The translations under genes and the position numbers were made by a program. This document shows, in pieces, positions 12,065-21,850 of a stretch of DNA of 64,000 bases (its first letter is position 1; every line of letters begins with the position of its first letter). The stretch comes from Simmondsia chinensis (taxonomy: Eukaryota; Streptophyta; Magnoliopsida; Caryophyllales; Simmondsiaceae): positions 24,251,739 to 24,315,738 of the forward strand of contig JAGTTD010000010.1 of assembly GCA_018398585.1 (NCBI GenBank), in the 5' to 3' direction. A model generated the notes under the pieces. That model was not told the origin of the DNA. It ran no database searches and saw only the letters and a list, made by a program, of their open reading frames with translations.

Positions 12065-12455
12065 GTTAGATATAGGATGTGATTTAGTATTAATAAGTGA
12101 ATGATGTAATAAGTCATAATGAGTCTTTAATATTGTCAAGTATTAGGCTTGTCAGTTGGTAGTTAGTTAGTTGAGGTCAAGGTTGTTAATACTTAGTCAA
12201 GGTTGGCGGCTGATTGGTTAGGAATGTCAGTTAGAGGCTATCCATATTCATTATATGTAGGACTAACCGCCTTTGCCTCTAGGAGTATAAGTAAGAGTCT
12301 TGTTTTGTAATATGGATCATGATGAATGATAAAATTGATACTTTCTCTCTCTCATCTCTAATTCTCTCTGTATTTGTCATCTCCTTCACTTCTCTTCTCA
12401 TCTAAACTCTATTCTATCTTTGGTTTTGAATCAAGGCTGTTCTTGATTCATAACA
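12065..12455 (+). repeat. 5' LTR of element 1 (first ~18 bp missing)
   Basis: It aligns along its length with 20715-21240 after removal of the SINE. It ends GATTCATAACA at 12455. The 3' LTR starts TGTCATGACCCGACTA, which is absent here: this copy begins GTTAGATATAGG at 12065. A TATA-like GTATAAGTA lies at 12285-12293, followed by a pyrimidine-rich CTCTCTCTCATCTC stretch. The site corresponding to the SINE insertion is empty (TATGTAGGACTAACCGCC). Confidence 0.88.
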
Positions 12456-12456
12456 A

Positions 12457-12470
12457 TTAGTATCAGAGTC
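12457..12470 (+). promoter_or_regulatory. Primer binding site, initiator tRNA-Met type, degenerate
   Basis: TTAGTATCAGAGTC lies one base after the LTR end. The standard plant form is TGGTATCAGAGC, so two or three bases have changed. It sets the 5' LTR boundary and the plus orientation of element 1. Confidence 0.75.
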
Positions 12471-12982
12471 TTGATTTGCTTCCAAATCAAGTTAATTGAT
12501 GTCAATTCTTGACCAAGTTGTGTTTGATCAAGAAAGTTGAGTGAAAATTTTTTTAAATTCAATTAAGACTTGTTGATATTGTGAGAATTTTGCTAAGTTC
12601 TATTCGCGATTCATATTTGGTATTGTTGTATTAGTCTGTGAGAATATAGCTGAGTTTTGCTGCAATTTCGATCACTTTTTGTTGAGGGGAAAAAAAATCA
12701 AGTTCAGATCATAACCTTGTTCAGGAACTCAAGGCTTCGAAATCTTGTTCAAGAATGGCTGTGTGCTGCAGCTATTAGCTGGATTTATACCTAATACATT
12801 GATCTTCACAATTTGGCTTGAGTTGTCCAAAGTTGCTGTAGAGTACACATTTACTGGAATTTCATCAGAATTCAGTGAATAAATTAAGTTGAAGTTGCTA
12901 AGTTGTTCAAGTTATTCAAATTGTTAAAGTATCTTTATTAGGCTAAATTTCGTTAATCAGCTACAGTAAACCAAGCTCAAAA

Positions 12983-13400
12983 ATGTGTGCTCAATCTTTT
13001 CGCCAAGTCTCCAATGGAGATGCTACACTCTTAGTAACGATTTTTAGTGTTCTTCGTCCCATCGCCAAGAATGTCCTCCATCAATTATTCAGTCTATATG
13101 GTTATCTTGAAGGTATTACAGTGGTTTCCAGATATGACTTTCGGGTTGAAGCGAAGGTGACCTATACTTCAAGAAGCTATGCTGAAAGAGCACTTGAGCA
13201 AGCTCAAGGAGCATGTGATGATGACCATTATCGGGTGTTAAATGTCAAATATCTCAATCCTTGTAAGGCAAAGGAGTAGGAAGAGAAGGTGGGGGTTCGT
13301 GCAGAATCATTTCAGGAGATTAAAGATATTCACAAGGAGATGACTCAAGAATTTTCCACACAATTTGAGAAGCTAGCACAAATTTTCTAGAAATGAAGAT
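12983..13400 (+). pseudogene. RRM-like domain, N-terminal part of the element 1 ORF
   Basis: The open stretch 12983-13279 (98 aa) reads as one RNA recognition motif: RNP2-like LLVTIFS at residues 16-22, helix 1 VLHQLFSLYG at 31-40, RNP1-like DFRVEAKV at 52-59, helix 2 SRSYAERALEQAQG at 63-76, and a last strand near YRVLNVKYLN. The spacing and VLHQ.FS.YG pattern recall the RRMs of plant polypyrimidine tract-binding (PTB)-like proteins. After one in-frame stop the frame continues with a helical, Glu/Lys/Gln-rich stretch (about 13280-13388), likely a coiled coil. The start is the first ATG after the leader. Its role in the element is unknown; RNA binding in a Gag-like way is inference. Confidence 0.7.
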
Positions 13401-13428
13401 CACTTTTCAAGAACTATAGCAATAAACA

Positions 13429-13686
13429 TTGAAACCACAGCAACCAGTTGAGCAACTCTCCCAACCGAGAAATGAGCAAGAATCTAAACAACATGAGAAT
13501 GAATGTGCTGATTTAGGCTTAAAATTGGAAGTTACAGCTGCGAGCCAGTTTGTAGTACAAAATGAAGGAGTTCTTTCACAAGATGATGAGCCATTGAATG
13601 ATGGAGAAATTACATCACAAAACCAATTAAACACATATTCAGTTAAGGAAATGATGGAGTTAGAAGAGGAAGGAGCATTACAATAG
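13429..13686 (+). pseudogene. Element 1 ORF, Gln/Glu-rich segment (+frame shifted)
   Basis: An 85-aa open stretch rich in Q and E sits between the RRM segment and the long central segment, in a different frame from both. It runs on past a stop with more acidic residues to about 13780. This suggests one original protein broken by two indels. No domain was recognised. Confidence 0.5.
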
Positions 13687-13969
13687 ATGGATGGTGCGTC
13701 ATTGTACTTGTTGGATCAAGAAGAATGGATGCAATAGCAACATGATCTCGAAATGCAAGAAGAGGATAAGGTAGCAGTAGGGGTGGATGTAGCAGCATTA
13801 CAAAGTGTTCCTGATCCTTTGTGGCCACAAGTATATGACTTAACAGTTACAAATCAGGTTAAAATGAGACCATTTTGTCAAAGAAGGGAAATTCTTAACA
13901 ATACTTAGGAAAGAATACAACATTTGAATTAGAAAACGGAGCAGGAATGGGCTCAAAACTGACCTCACA

Positions 13970-15878
13970 GTGCTGGATACAGTTGGGAATCAGGGGGCTG
14001 CAGCTGCAAGTCAAGACATGGACATCTCACGAGGCCTTGAGGCTCAGTATGGACTTGGTTTCGTTGGAATTCAGAAGCTTAGTGCTGCAGTGACAACCAC
14101 AATCCAGAATGAAAATGTTCCATTGCAAGCTAAAGAATCTCTGAAAGTCGCAACAAAGCAAGTGCAAGTAGAAATAGAAGTTCTAAGCTTCAGAAAGTTG
14201 CATTTGAAGCTAATCATACAGCCTAAAGTTGAGATCTAGTTGGCAATTGATCTTAGTCACAAGAAGTGCTTTTCAAGCAAGCAATTGAGAGCATTGAAGA
14301 AGCTAATCTTGGTCTATGAGGGAAGACCTACTGATTTTCTTCTTCTCAAGTCCAATAAGGTGGTTGTTGACAAGCTTCTCTTGCTCAAGAACTTGAAATT
14401 GAGGCAGCCTAAGATGGTGTTGTGGTCAATTTGTAGACTTGGAGCGTCTTCTTGGATCAAAGGGATGTTAAAGAAGGTAAGGAAAATGAAGATTTTAGCA
14501 AGGGATTAGGGTGTTTCTACTGCACTGCAACCAAATTCAGTGAGGCATTAGGTTATTGCTGATGTAGGACGGTCTGCTCAGCTGGAAAGTCTGAAAGATC
14601 TGATCCAAATTTAGGCACAAGGGTGTGGAGCTCATGTGTACTCATATAAGAACACTAATAGCAGGCCTCCTAACCTAGGAGAAGTGGAATAAGCTGTTGA
14701 GTTTAACCAAAATGAATGCTGCAGCGCAAAGGTTTTGATTGATAAGTTTGCTAAACAACATCAGTCTTGGAGCAATAGGAGTGGAAGAGCTCAGCTCAAA
14801 ACAAGCACCCAAGTGAAGAACAAGGAGAGGAAGGCCCAATGGATAGTATATAGTGGCAATCAAGAGTTCAAGTCTGGACTACAATGTCAATTCGAACTAA
14901 AATTATTGGCTTCGGATGTTGAATTTGCCAGGCAATTTGGACAGGAGCTAGATGCTTGTGTGAGTCAAATTGAGAGTGAAGGGAATTCTCCAAGGGTCCA
15001 AGCTAATGTCATGCTTCCTGAATTCTTTTGGCTTTCACTCCAACAGCAAGTAGACCATCTAGGTAGTGCAACCAATTCATTTTGCAAGCAATAAGATCAT
15101 CTAGTCATAGATTGTGAAGGGGTTGCAATTACTAATCAGATCAATTACCAGCAGCTAATTGTTCATGATCTGGAGCTAAGTATGAGATCAAGAGCTTTCC
15201 AAGCTAATAAAATTGAGCAACAGTTCAGCAAGGGAGAAATGCACAGCTCAGCTATCGAAATAGAGATGTTCAAAGCTATTACAATGTTCAATTTGCATTA
15301 AGGACAGGTGTATTTCGAATCCAAACTGGTGCTGGCTCATAAGGGGGCAAAGTTTATAATCATGGGAGGAGAAAAGATGTTCATAATGTTTGAATTCCAC
15401 CCTCATTGGAATCAGCTTAGCCTAAGGAATTCATCAAAAGGCAAGAAGCATATGGAGATGCATTCTGGTACTGTAGGCCTTGGGAAGAATCTGAAATTCT
15501 TGTGTTGCAAGTGGAGTGAAGACTATTGGACTACTTTGAGAATTCGAAACATGTATTTCTTTCACTGGAGCTTTGCTATGACACTTGAGAACTTGTCTTG
15601 CTTAACTGAAGTTCACATATTTCAAACCATGGGTTCAATTGCTCAAGAATGTATGCTGGATTGGTGCACAATGAAGTGATTTCAAGGTGATGACTGTGAC
15701 TTGCTTGTCCCAAAAGTTAGGAAACAATGCCAAAGATTGATGCAAAAGTTAGCATTGATGACTTGGGAAGGATATGGTAAGGAAAGAAGGAAGACTACTG
15801 CTGAGGAAAGAATCCAAAGATGGGCATCAGATACGGAGGCTCGTTTTGTCATAAATGGAGCCATTGGAAAAGACTTGA
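13970..15878 (+). pseudogene. Element 1 long central ORF, unknown domain, stop-interrupted
   Basis: The open stretches starting at 13970, 14240, 14735, 15308 and 15701 are all in one frame, the same frame as the RRM ORF, and are separated only by single stops (TAG, TAA and TGA all occur). Read together they give over 600 codons of continuous, non-repetitive, Q/L/K-rich sequence. Near the C-terminal side is a basic and aromatic-rich region with KFLCCKWSEDYW, and then RLMQKLALMTWEGYG. No protease, RT, RNase H or integrase signature was seen. The reading is cut at 15878 by the minus-strand insertion and resumes at 20201. Function unknown. Confidence 0.6.
15725..15878. repeat. 154-bp direct repeat, left copy, flanking element 2
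   Basis: This segment of the element 1 ORF is repeated at 20201-20354 with the same length and 8 differences counted by eye. The right copy starts immediately after the intact LTR terminus of the inserted element. The left copy ends where its other LTR is truncated. Normal target duplications of LTR elements are 4-6 bp. Confidence 0.92.
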
Positions 15879-15883
15879 ACCTA

Positions 15884-16521
15884 TCTTGAACCTCAACCTT
15901 GGTTAGGATAGAAAGAGTATGAGATGAGAAAGAATATAGAGTTTAGATGAGAGAAAGAAGGGAAATTAGATGAGAAAATAGAAAGAGTTAGATGAGAGAG
16001 AGAATGTTGATCTCAAATGAGACTTGTGTTGATACTTTTTGATTGAATGATTTCAATTACAGCTGAAGGATCTATTTATAAGCAAAACAAGCAAAGCTAA
16101 TGCATTATTTCAAGACAAACTAACTAACTAACCGACCAGAAAATATCTAGAAATATCAAAAAATATCTAACTAACAATTGAATCCTAATTGGCGCCAAGG
16201 ACCAGCTCTAACAGGCTCTTGCTGCTGCAGGATACTTTCAACATAGAGATAATGCAGCTTATTACATTACAACTAGAACAACACAATGCAGTAAAATAAG
16301 CTAACAGATTATATACTAAGCTAATCACAATTATTCAGCGTCATCACAGTCACGGCAGCACCAACAGCAGCACAGAACATAGCAAACACCATAGCAGCAG
16401 CAGACCAACATCAGCAACAACAGATCAGTATGCAGCAGATCAGTAGCAGAACATCATATACGCAGCAGCAGCACACAACTAAAGACCCAAAACTCGATCC
16501 TTGAATTCCCGAATCATAACA
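15884..16521 (-). repeat. 3' LTR of element 2, outer end truncated
   Basis: It matches 19571-20200 nearly throughout. The inner end is intact (minus strand TGTTATGATTCGGG from 16521). The outer ~20 bp present in the other LTR are replaced by flanking DNA, and the join contains the shared motif AGAYTTGA. A TATA box CTTATAAATAGA lies on the minus strand at 16071-16081. CAG-rich tracts occur at 16360-16480. Confidence 0.9.
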
Positions 16522-16564
16522 TTCCCTTCCCCTTGAAAACATTCTTGTCCTCAAGAATGGAAGA
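16522..16564 (-). promoter_or_regulatory. Polypurine tract and conserved upstream inverted repeat of element 2
   Basis: On the minus strand a TTCTTGAGGACAAGAA inverted repeat (TTCTTG, loop AGGA, CAAGAA) is followed by TTCAAGGGGAAGGGAATG and then the LTR start TGTTATG. The purine tract primes plus-strand DNA synthesis in LTR elements. The same motif pair occurs in elements 1, 4 and 5. Confidence 0.85.
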
Positions 16565-16582
16565 GAGTTCAGACTTTGAAGA

Positions 16583-18558
16583 TCACTTGTTGTAGAAATT
16601 TCCCTTTAGAAACTTGAGTGCTTTGAACCTGGACATTTTCTTAAGCACGTTCCTTCCTTCCTTGCTTCGAACTGTGATGTCAACCTCTTCTTCACTATCG
16701 GTATCCCGAACTGATCCAACAATATCAGTAGCACATTCATCGTTTTCGGATTGTTCTTCAACTTCAACTCCTCTAGCTGCCATGAGAAACTTAGGATTGC
16801 ACCTATGGCCGGGTAGGTAAGATTGATGGCATTTAAAACAGCGGTGTCGAGACTCCTTCTCAATGCTTCGGGGTTCTTTTTGATCATCTCATTTCTTGTG
16901 GTCTAACCCCTTGTTAGGATGTTGGAAGTTTTCTTCCCGATGCTTGGACCGATCGAGAAATGTTAAATCTGAAGCCTCAATCAGTCTTGCCTTTGCATAA
17001 GCTTGATAAAAAGAAGTAGGATCAAGCGCCTTCACCAAATTCTTGATTTTAGGCTTTAATCCACTGATGAAGCATGAAACATAATAAGATTCAACATCTT
17101 CGGGAGCTAAGGTCAACACTGACAGCAAGTTAGCTCGTAAGTTCTCAAATCTGATCGTATATTCTTTCACGGTTGAAGTTTGAGTCAGCTTGTTAAAGTT
17201 ATCGACAACATCCATTGATTCAGCTCCTCCATAACGTTCACACATTTCCTTTACGAATTGGCCCTAAGAAAGATTCGGTTTGCTCTTCAACAAACTATAA
17301 TACCAAACTTCATGATCTCCTTGAAGATAAACCGCAGCCAATTCCACTTTTTGTTCATCGAAAATGGAATAAAAGTGGAAATATCGCTTGTATCTTCTTA
17401 TCCAAGAGTGAGGTTGCTTCCCATCAAAATTTTCAAGTTGAACTCTCGGTTGTTGAAAACCATTGCTTCTATTACCATAAGAGACTTCATTGCTTCGATT
17501 AAGAACAACTTCAAAGGCGTTCTGTCCATCGGCATGCTGCTGTACTGAATCAGGTGGCTGAATCAGAGGTCCGGCATTCGAACCAGCAGGTAACATGTGT
17601 GTTAGGCCACGGAATGGAAACTAACGTCTTGCACTTTCATGTCTGGACCTGTTCGGTGCTGCAGAACCTGGACAATGGTCTGTTAAATCTAGAGGATGTT
17701 CCTTCTGATCAAAATTTATGCTCACAGATCGAATATGTTCTTGATCCAATTGATGTTCACGCAATCTGGCAAAAATCTAAGCCTTTGGAACCTAATGCTG
17801 AGGTCAGTCCTCTTCAACTTGTAGCTGAACACGAGGTCTTATATTCTCATTAACAACTTGAGGTACATCTTGTGGTTGAACACCGATGTTTGGTGCTTGT
17901 GTTTGAGGTAGTTCGGTAGCTCTTAATAACTGACTTATAGGCAACAAACCTCCACCATTTGCACCATCATTCTGTTTTTGTGTCTGAGTTTGCATCAAAG
18001 CTAGACAACTATCCATTCTTCCCTCCACTCCTTGCAATTGGTCATTCACTCGAGCATCAATCGCTTGTTTTTTTATTTCAACAAACCTCACTTCAAAACT
18101 CTGCCATTGATGATTTAAATGAGCATCAATCTTTCCATCAATTTCCTGAATCTGATGTTGCACATTATCACTAATCTTCTCTTCCAAATCTTGTAATTGT
18201 TGTGACACAAGATTCTCATTGCCTTGGTCATTTTCTCCTTGTTCATTAACTTGATCTTGCAATTTTCTAGCTTCTCCTCAAGTTGCTGTAATCGTTCCTC
18301 GTTATTCGCGTCTTTATCCAAAATCAACCTCAACATTTGCATTTGCTGATCAAACTTAGCATTCTACTGATCGAACTTATGATCAAAACTTTTATGTAAT
18401 TCTTGAAGATCTTCTTCAGTAGCATTCTGAGGTCCGATCGTTGCATTGCTAGCAACTGCAACGGCATCAGAGGAAGCATCTCTTGCAGTTACCTCTGTGT
18501 AAGAGGGACTTGCTATCGCCTTGTTGGTTCCTGATCTTGTGGTCACACCTCCAGCCAT
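16583..18558 (-). pseudogene. gag: Gag of element 2 (gypsy chromovirus type), frameshifted
   Basis: The minus-strand ATG at 18558 starts MAGGVTTRSGT. A long coiled-coil, Gln/Glu-rich region follows (to about 17800), then the capsid-like domain. Key blocks are RVQLENFDGKQPHSWIRR, the KVELAAVYLQGDHEVWYYSL helix region, and MDVVDNFNKLTQTSTVKEY to KPKIKNLVKALDP. A zinc knuckle CFKCHQSYLPGHRC is near 16840 and an acidic tail ends at 16583. The fragments lie in several frames, so indels have broken the gene. Gag packages element RNA into virus-like particles. After the stop a few codons matching the pol C terminus of element 4-type chromoviruses remain, so pol was deleted. Confidence 0.85.
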
Positions 18559-19533
18559 TCTTCACTCTGAATCTTCACAATCAGATTTAATCAAGGCTGA
18601 TTTTCAACTGACAGCAACAACGCAAGTATGAACAATAACTTCAATCTGAAACAACAACTCGCAGAATGCAAGTTCGCAGAAATGTGAAACTTGTTTCGCA
18701 AATCTTCAACGATCGATTGCTTAATGAAGTTCTACTTCTTTGTACGCACAAACGACCACTTGCTATCGGTTCAACAATCATCACTAATTACAAACCCTAG
18801 CTTGTAGAGTTTCGCGCACAACGAATTCGACAAGCCCTAACTTCGAACGATTTCCGACAGAGATGATATCTTGAATATTTCGGACTAGGTATCAGAAATT
18901 GGTTCGATTTTTGTCTGTAATGATGATTTAAACACATGATACACAAAAATCTTCAAGAGCAATATCGGATTTCACACCTTCGGTGTTCAGTTCAATTGTC
19001 AGATTTTTGCCTTTGTCAGAACTTCGCCTTAACCACAATTTCTGAGTTGTGAAATCTGTGATTACCTCAATTCCGATGATTTCTGCTCTTTGATGATGAT
19101 CAAGTGAAATGTGGATCAATTAGCTCAATTTTAAATTCTTCTTCAACCGATCGGGTAAATGTTTGATCAAGAACAATTCAGCTCAACTTCAATGACTAAG
19201 CTTTGTTCAGCACTAAACCAGCACTGAAATCAGATCGATTTGACTGAACTTCCCTAAAAATCATCTCTAATGCTGAATGTAATCAACAATACTGATCAAT
19301 TATACTTTGCTCTACGTAATTCATTAAATTTTAATCCCAATCGAAGCACTTTCCCAGGCCTGTAGGTCACAATTGCGGTAACCGCCAATTGAACTTTCAA
19401 AATTTAGATTTGAATTCTGATCACAAAATCTGAACTAAATTTGTATCACAATTGTTTTTATTGATTAATTGCAATGCAATCAATCAGATTTTGTATTTTT
19501 ACGGATATGAGCTTGATTCGGAAGCCAAATCAA
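18559..19533 (-). other. 5' leader of element 2
   Basis: About 970 bp of AT-rich sequence lie between the primer site and the gag ATG, with no sustained ORF on the minus strand. It probably contains packaging and dimerisation signals, but none can be identified by eye. Confidence 0.6.
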
Positions 19534-19548
19534 GGCTCTGATACTAAT
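19534..19548 (-). promoter_or_regulatory. Primer binding site of element 2, initiator tRNA-Met type
   Basis: Minus-strand ATTAGTATCAGAGCC directly follows the LTR end TTAACA. It is close to the usual TGGTATCAGAGCC, with one or two changes. Confidence 0.85.
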
Positions 19549-20200
19549 TGTTAAGGTTTCAAAGATTTGATCTTGAACCTTAACCTTGGTTGGGATAGAA
19601 AGAGTATGAGATGAGAAAGAATATAGAGTATAGATGAGAGAAAGAAGGGAAATTAGATGAGAAAATAGAGAGAGTTAGATGAGAGAGAGAATGTTGATCT
19701 CAAATGAGACTTGTGTTGATACTTTTTGATTGAATGATTTCAATTACAGCTGAAGGATCTATTTATAAGCAAAACAAGCAAAGCTAATACATTGTTTCAA
19801 GACTAACTAACTGACTAGAAAATATCTAGAAATATCTAAAATTATCTAACTAACAATTAAATCCTAATTGGCGCCAAGGACCAGCTCCAAAAGGCTCTTG
19901 CTGCTGCAGGATACTTTCAACATAGAAATAATGCAGCTTATTACATTACAACTAGAACAACACAATGCAGTAAAATAAGCTAACAGATTATATACTAAGC
20001 TAATCACAATTATTCAGCGTCATCACAGCCACGGTAGCACCAACAGCAGCACAGAACATAGCAAACACCATAGCAGCAGCAGACCAACATCCGCAACAAT
20101 AGATTAGTATGCAGCAGATCAGTAGCAGAACATCATATACGCAGCAGCAGCACACAACTAAAGACCCAAAGCTCGATCCTTGAATTCCCAAATCATAACA
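19549..20200 (-). repeat. 5' LTR of element 2
   Basis: It is a 652-bp LTR with both ends intact (minus strand TGTTATGATTTGG at 20200, AACCTTAACA at 19549). A TATA box CTTATAAATAGA is at 19758-19769 on the minus strand. It abuts the 154-bp direct repeat at 20201. Confidence 0.92.
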
Positions 20201-20503
20201 CAATGCCAAAGATTGATGCAAAAGTTAGCATTGATGACTTTGGAAGAATATGGTACGGAAAGAAGGAAGGCTACTGCTGAGGAAAGAATTCAAAGATGGG
20301 CATCAGATATGGAGGCTCGTTTTATCATAAATGGGGCCATTGGAAAAGACTTGAGGTGGAGGATGAAGATTGGTATGCAAGCTTATGAAAATCACCAAAG
20401 CTCCAACAACGTTCATGTAATGGTCAAGAGCAATGGGAATTTCATAGGGAAACCTCCCAAATGGGAGGTGATATGCAAATTCTTTTCACCATCTCTGCAA
20501 TAG
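20201..20503 (+). pseudogene. Element 1 ORF, C-terminal part after the nested insertion
   Basis: The first 154 bp are the right copy of the flanking direct repeat (to 20354). The reading continues with RWRMKIGMQAYENHQ and ends near KWEVICKFFSPSLQ with a stop at 20501-20503. About 190 bp later come the purine tract and LTR, so the ORF fills nearly the whole element. No recognised domain. Confidence 0.6.
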
Positions 20504-20664
20504 TGAACTAAGAAGTTGAATTGGAACTCATGCTTAACTGCTAGAGTTTCCAAGTAGCTACTGGAGTCGAATTGATGAAAGATGCAAGTTGCTGTTGAAT
20601 AGATCAAGGGTTGAAGATGTCGATACCTATCAAGTTTCAATAAGCAACTTCTTTACTTAGATTC

Positions 20665-20696
20665 TTGAGGACAAGAATGGTTAAAGGGGGGAGTAT
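20665..20696 (+). promoter_or_regulatory. Polypurine tract region of element 1
   Basis: The TTCTTGAGGACAAGAA inverted repeat, starting about 20662, is followed by TGGTTAAAGGGGGGAGTAT and then the LTR start TGTCATGACCC at 20697. It is the plus-strand counterpart of the motif seen before the LTRs of elements 2, 4 and 5. Confidence 0.85.
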
Positions 20697-21240
20697 TGTC
20701 ATGACCCGACTATGTTAGATATAGGATGTGATTTAGTATTTTTAAGTGAATGATGTAATAAGTAGTAATGAGTCTTTTAATATTGTCATGTATTAGGCTT
20801 GTTAGTTGGTAGTTAGTTAGTTGAGGATAAGGTAGTTAATGCTTAGACAAGGTTGGTGGTTGATTGGTTAGGAATGTCGGTTAGAGGCTATCCATATTCA
20901 TTGTATGTGGGATTAATCACCTGAGCAACTAGCTCGTAGCCTAGTGGTAAGGTGCCCGGTTGCTGTGTGAGAGCGCCGGGGTTCGAGCCCAACTAGTGAC
21001 CCCCCTCCCCTACCTTTAACAACATAAAAAAAAAAAAATTTGTGGGATTAACCACCTTTGCCTCTAGGAGTATAAGTAAAAGTCTTGTTTTGTAAAATGG
21101 ATTATGATGAATGATAAAATTGATACGTTCTCTCTCTCATCTCTAATTCTCTCTCTATTTCTCATGTCCTTCACTTCTCTTCTCATCTAAACTCTACTCT
21201 GTCTTAAGTTAAAGATCAAGATTGTTCTTGATTCATAACA
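20697..21240 (+). repeat. 3' LTR of element 1, interrupted by a SINE
   Basis: It starts TGTCATGACCC and ends GATTCATAACA, matching 12065-12455. It is about 409 bp without the 135 bp of SINE and duplicated target. A TATA-like TATAAGTA is at 21071-21078. Confidence 0.9.
20923..21040 (+). mobile_element. tRNA-derived SINE with 17-bp target duplication
   Basis: The body of ~118 bp starts GAGCAACTAGCTCG. It has an RNA polymerase III box A TAGCCTAGTGG at 20937-20947, a box B GTTCGAGCC at 20981-20989 and a 3' A-tail. It is flanked by TGTGGGATTAATCACCT (20906-20922) and the same sequence with one change (21041-21057). The other LTR of the host element has the matching empty site, which proves insertion. 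The short, tail-ended form with boxes ~40 bp apart is typical of tRNA-related SINEs and would have been moved by a LINE enzyme. Too diverged in the 3' part to be a functional tRNA gene. Confidence 0.93.
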
Positions 21241-21823
21241 GAAAGTACCAAAATATGGCAATATAGCACAAATTTTAACAAAAACCAAAATTTAGGTGGG
21301 GTGGTGGTATATGAATTTTTGAAAAGAAGTCAAAAGAAGGGGGGGCACGTAGTAATACTAAGGTTTTGAAAAACTAATCTAGGTGAATTAAAAAGTTGAA
21401 AAAAAGTTAAAACTAATTACAAAACTTAAAAATACAACAATCTAAAGCAAAAGTTAAGAAAAACCAAATTTTTAGAAAAAGGGGGGAGTGGTGACACTAA
21501 TGTTTTGAAAAACATTAAAATAACAATTTTAACCTTTAAACTCTTAGCAAAGTGAACTTATAAGTACAAGGACAAAATAAAATAAAAACAATAAAATAAC
21601 ACAAAACATAACAAAACACAATTTTTTGTTTTTGGGGGGGGGGGGCGGGTTATGCTATACAGAATTTACAAAAAAATAGCTTTACAAATCAAAAAAAATA
21701 AATGAAATGAATGAAATAAAAGATTCTACTTCAAATGTAAGAAAAAAATTTATGATTTTTTACAAAAGAACTTCAAACTAGTATAAAAACTAGATCTTAT
21801 CGATATTACTCAAATAAATATAA
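21241..21823 (-). other. 5' leader of the Athila-like element
   Basis: This is AT-rich sequence without ORFs, between the nested element 1 and the primer site at 21824. It contains purine-rich patches and a 12-G run at 21634-21645 followed by CGGG. On the minus strand it directly follows the primer site, as a retrotransposon leader would. Confidence 0.6.
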
Positions 21824-21841
21824 TCCTCGGCAACGGCGCCA
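21824..21841 (-). promoter_or_regulatory. Primer binding site, tRNA-Asp type (Athila-like)
   Basis: On the minus strand it reads TGGCGCCGTTGCCGAGGA, complementary to the 3' end of plant tRNA-Asp apart from one or two positions. This primer choice is typical of Athila elements. It fixes the element as minus-strand with its 5' LTR at higher coordinates. Confidence 0.9.
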
Positions 21842-21850
21842 AAAACTTAA

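Larger units (their letters stand above)
15884..20200 (-). mobile_element. Gag-only chromovirus-derived element (element 2), nested in element 1
   Basis: It is bounded by LTRs 19549-20200 (5') and 15884-16521 (3'), which differ by roughly 4 percent by eye. Internal features on the minus strand, in order, are a primer site, a gag with zinc knuckle, a short remnant of the pol C terminus (ILEDKNVFKGKGN) and a polypurine tract. Protease, RT, RNase H and integrase are absent. It is a close structural parallel of the element at 53182-56683. Confidence 0.88.
12065..21240 (+). mobile_element. Non-autonomous LTR retrotransposon with RRM-containing ORF (element 1)
   Basis: The element has 5' LTR 12065-12455, a degenerate initiator-Met primer site, one long degenerate ORF region from 12983, a polypurine tract at 20683-20693 (AAAGGGGGGAG) and 3' LTR 20697-21240. 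No protease, RT, RNase H or integrase motifs were found in its own sequence. The ORF is split by the minus-strand element at 15884-20200. Its 3' end carries the TTCTTGAGGACAAGAA motif seen in the chromoviruses here, suggesting it was mobilised by a chromovirus-type partner. Without nested insertions it would be about 4.6 kb. It lies inside the minus-strand Athila-like element. Confidence 0.82.

Noticed and set aside
18928..19119. Minus-strand ORF of 63 aa in the element 2 leader
   Set aside because: It lies between primer site and gag and is not found in the related element 5 leader. Chance is likely.
20923..21000. tRNA gene
   Set aside because: Box A and box B are present but no cloverleaf acceptor stem closes, and it has an A-tail and target duplication.
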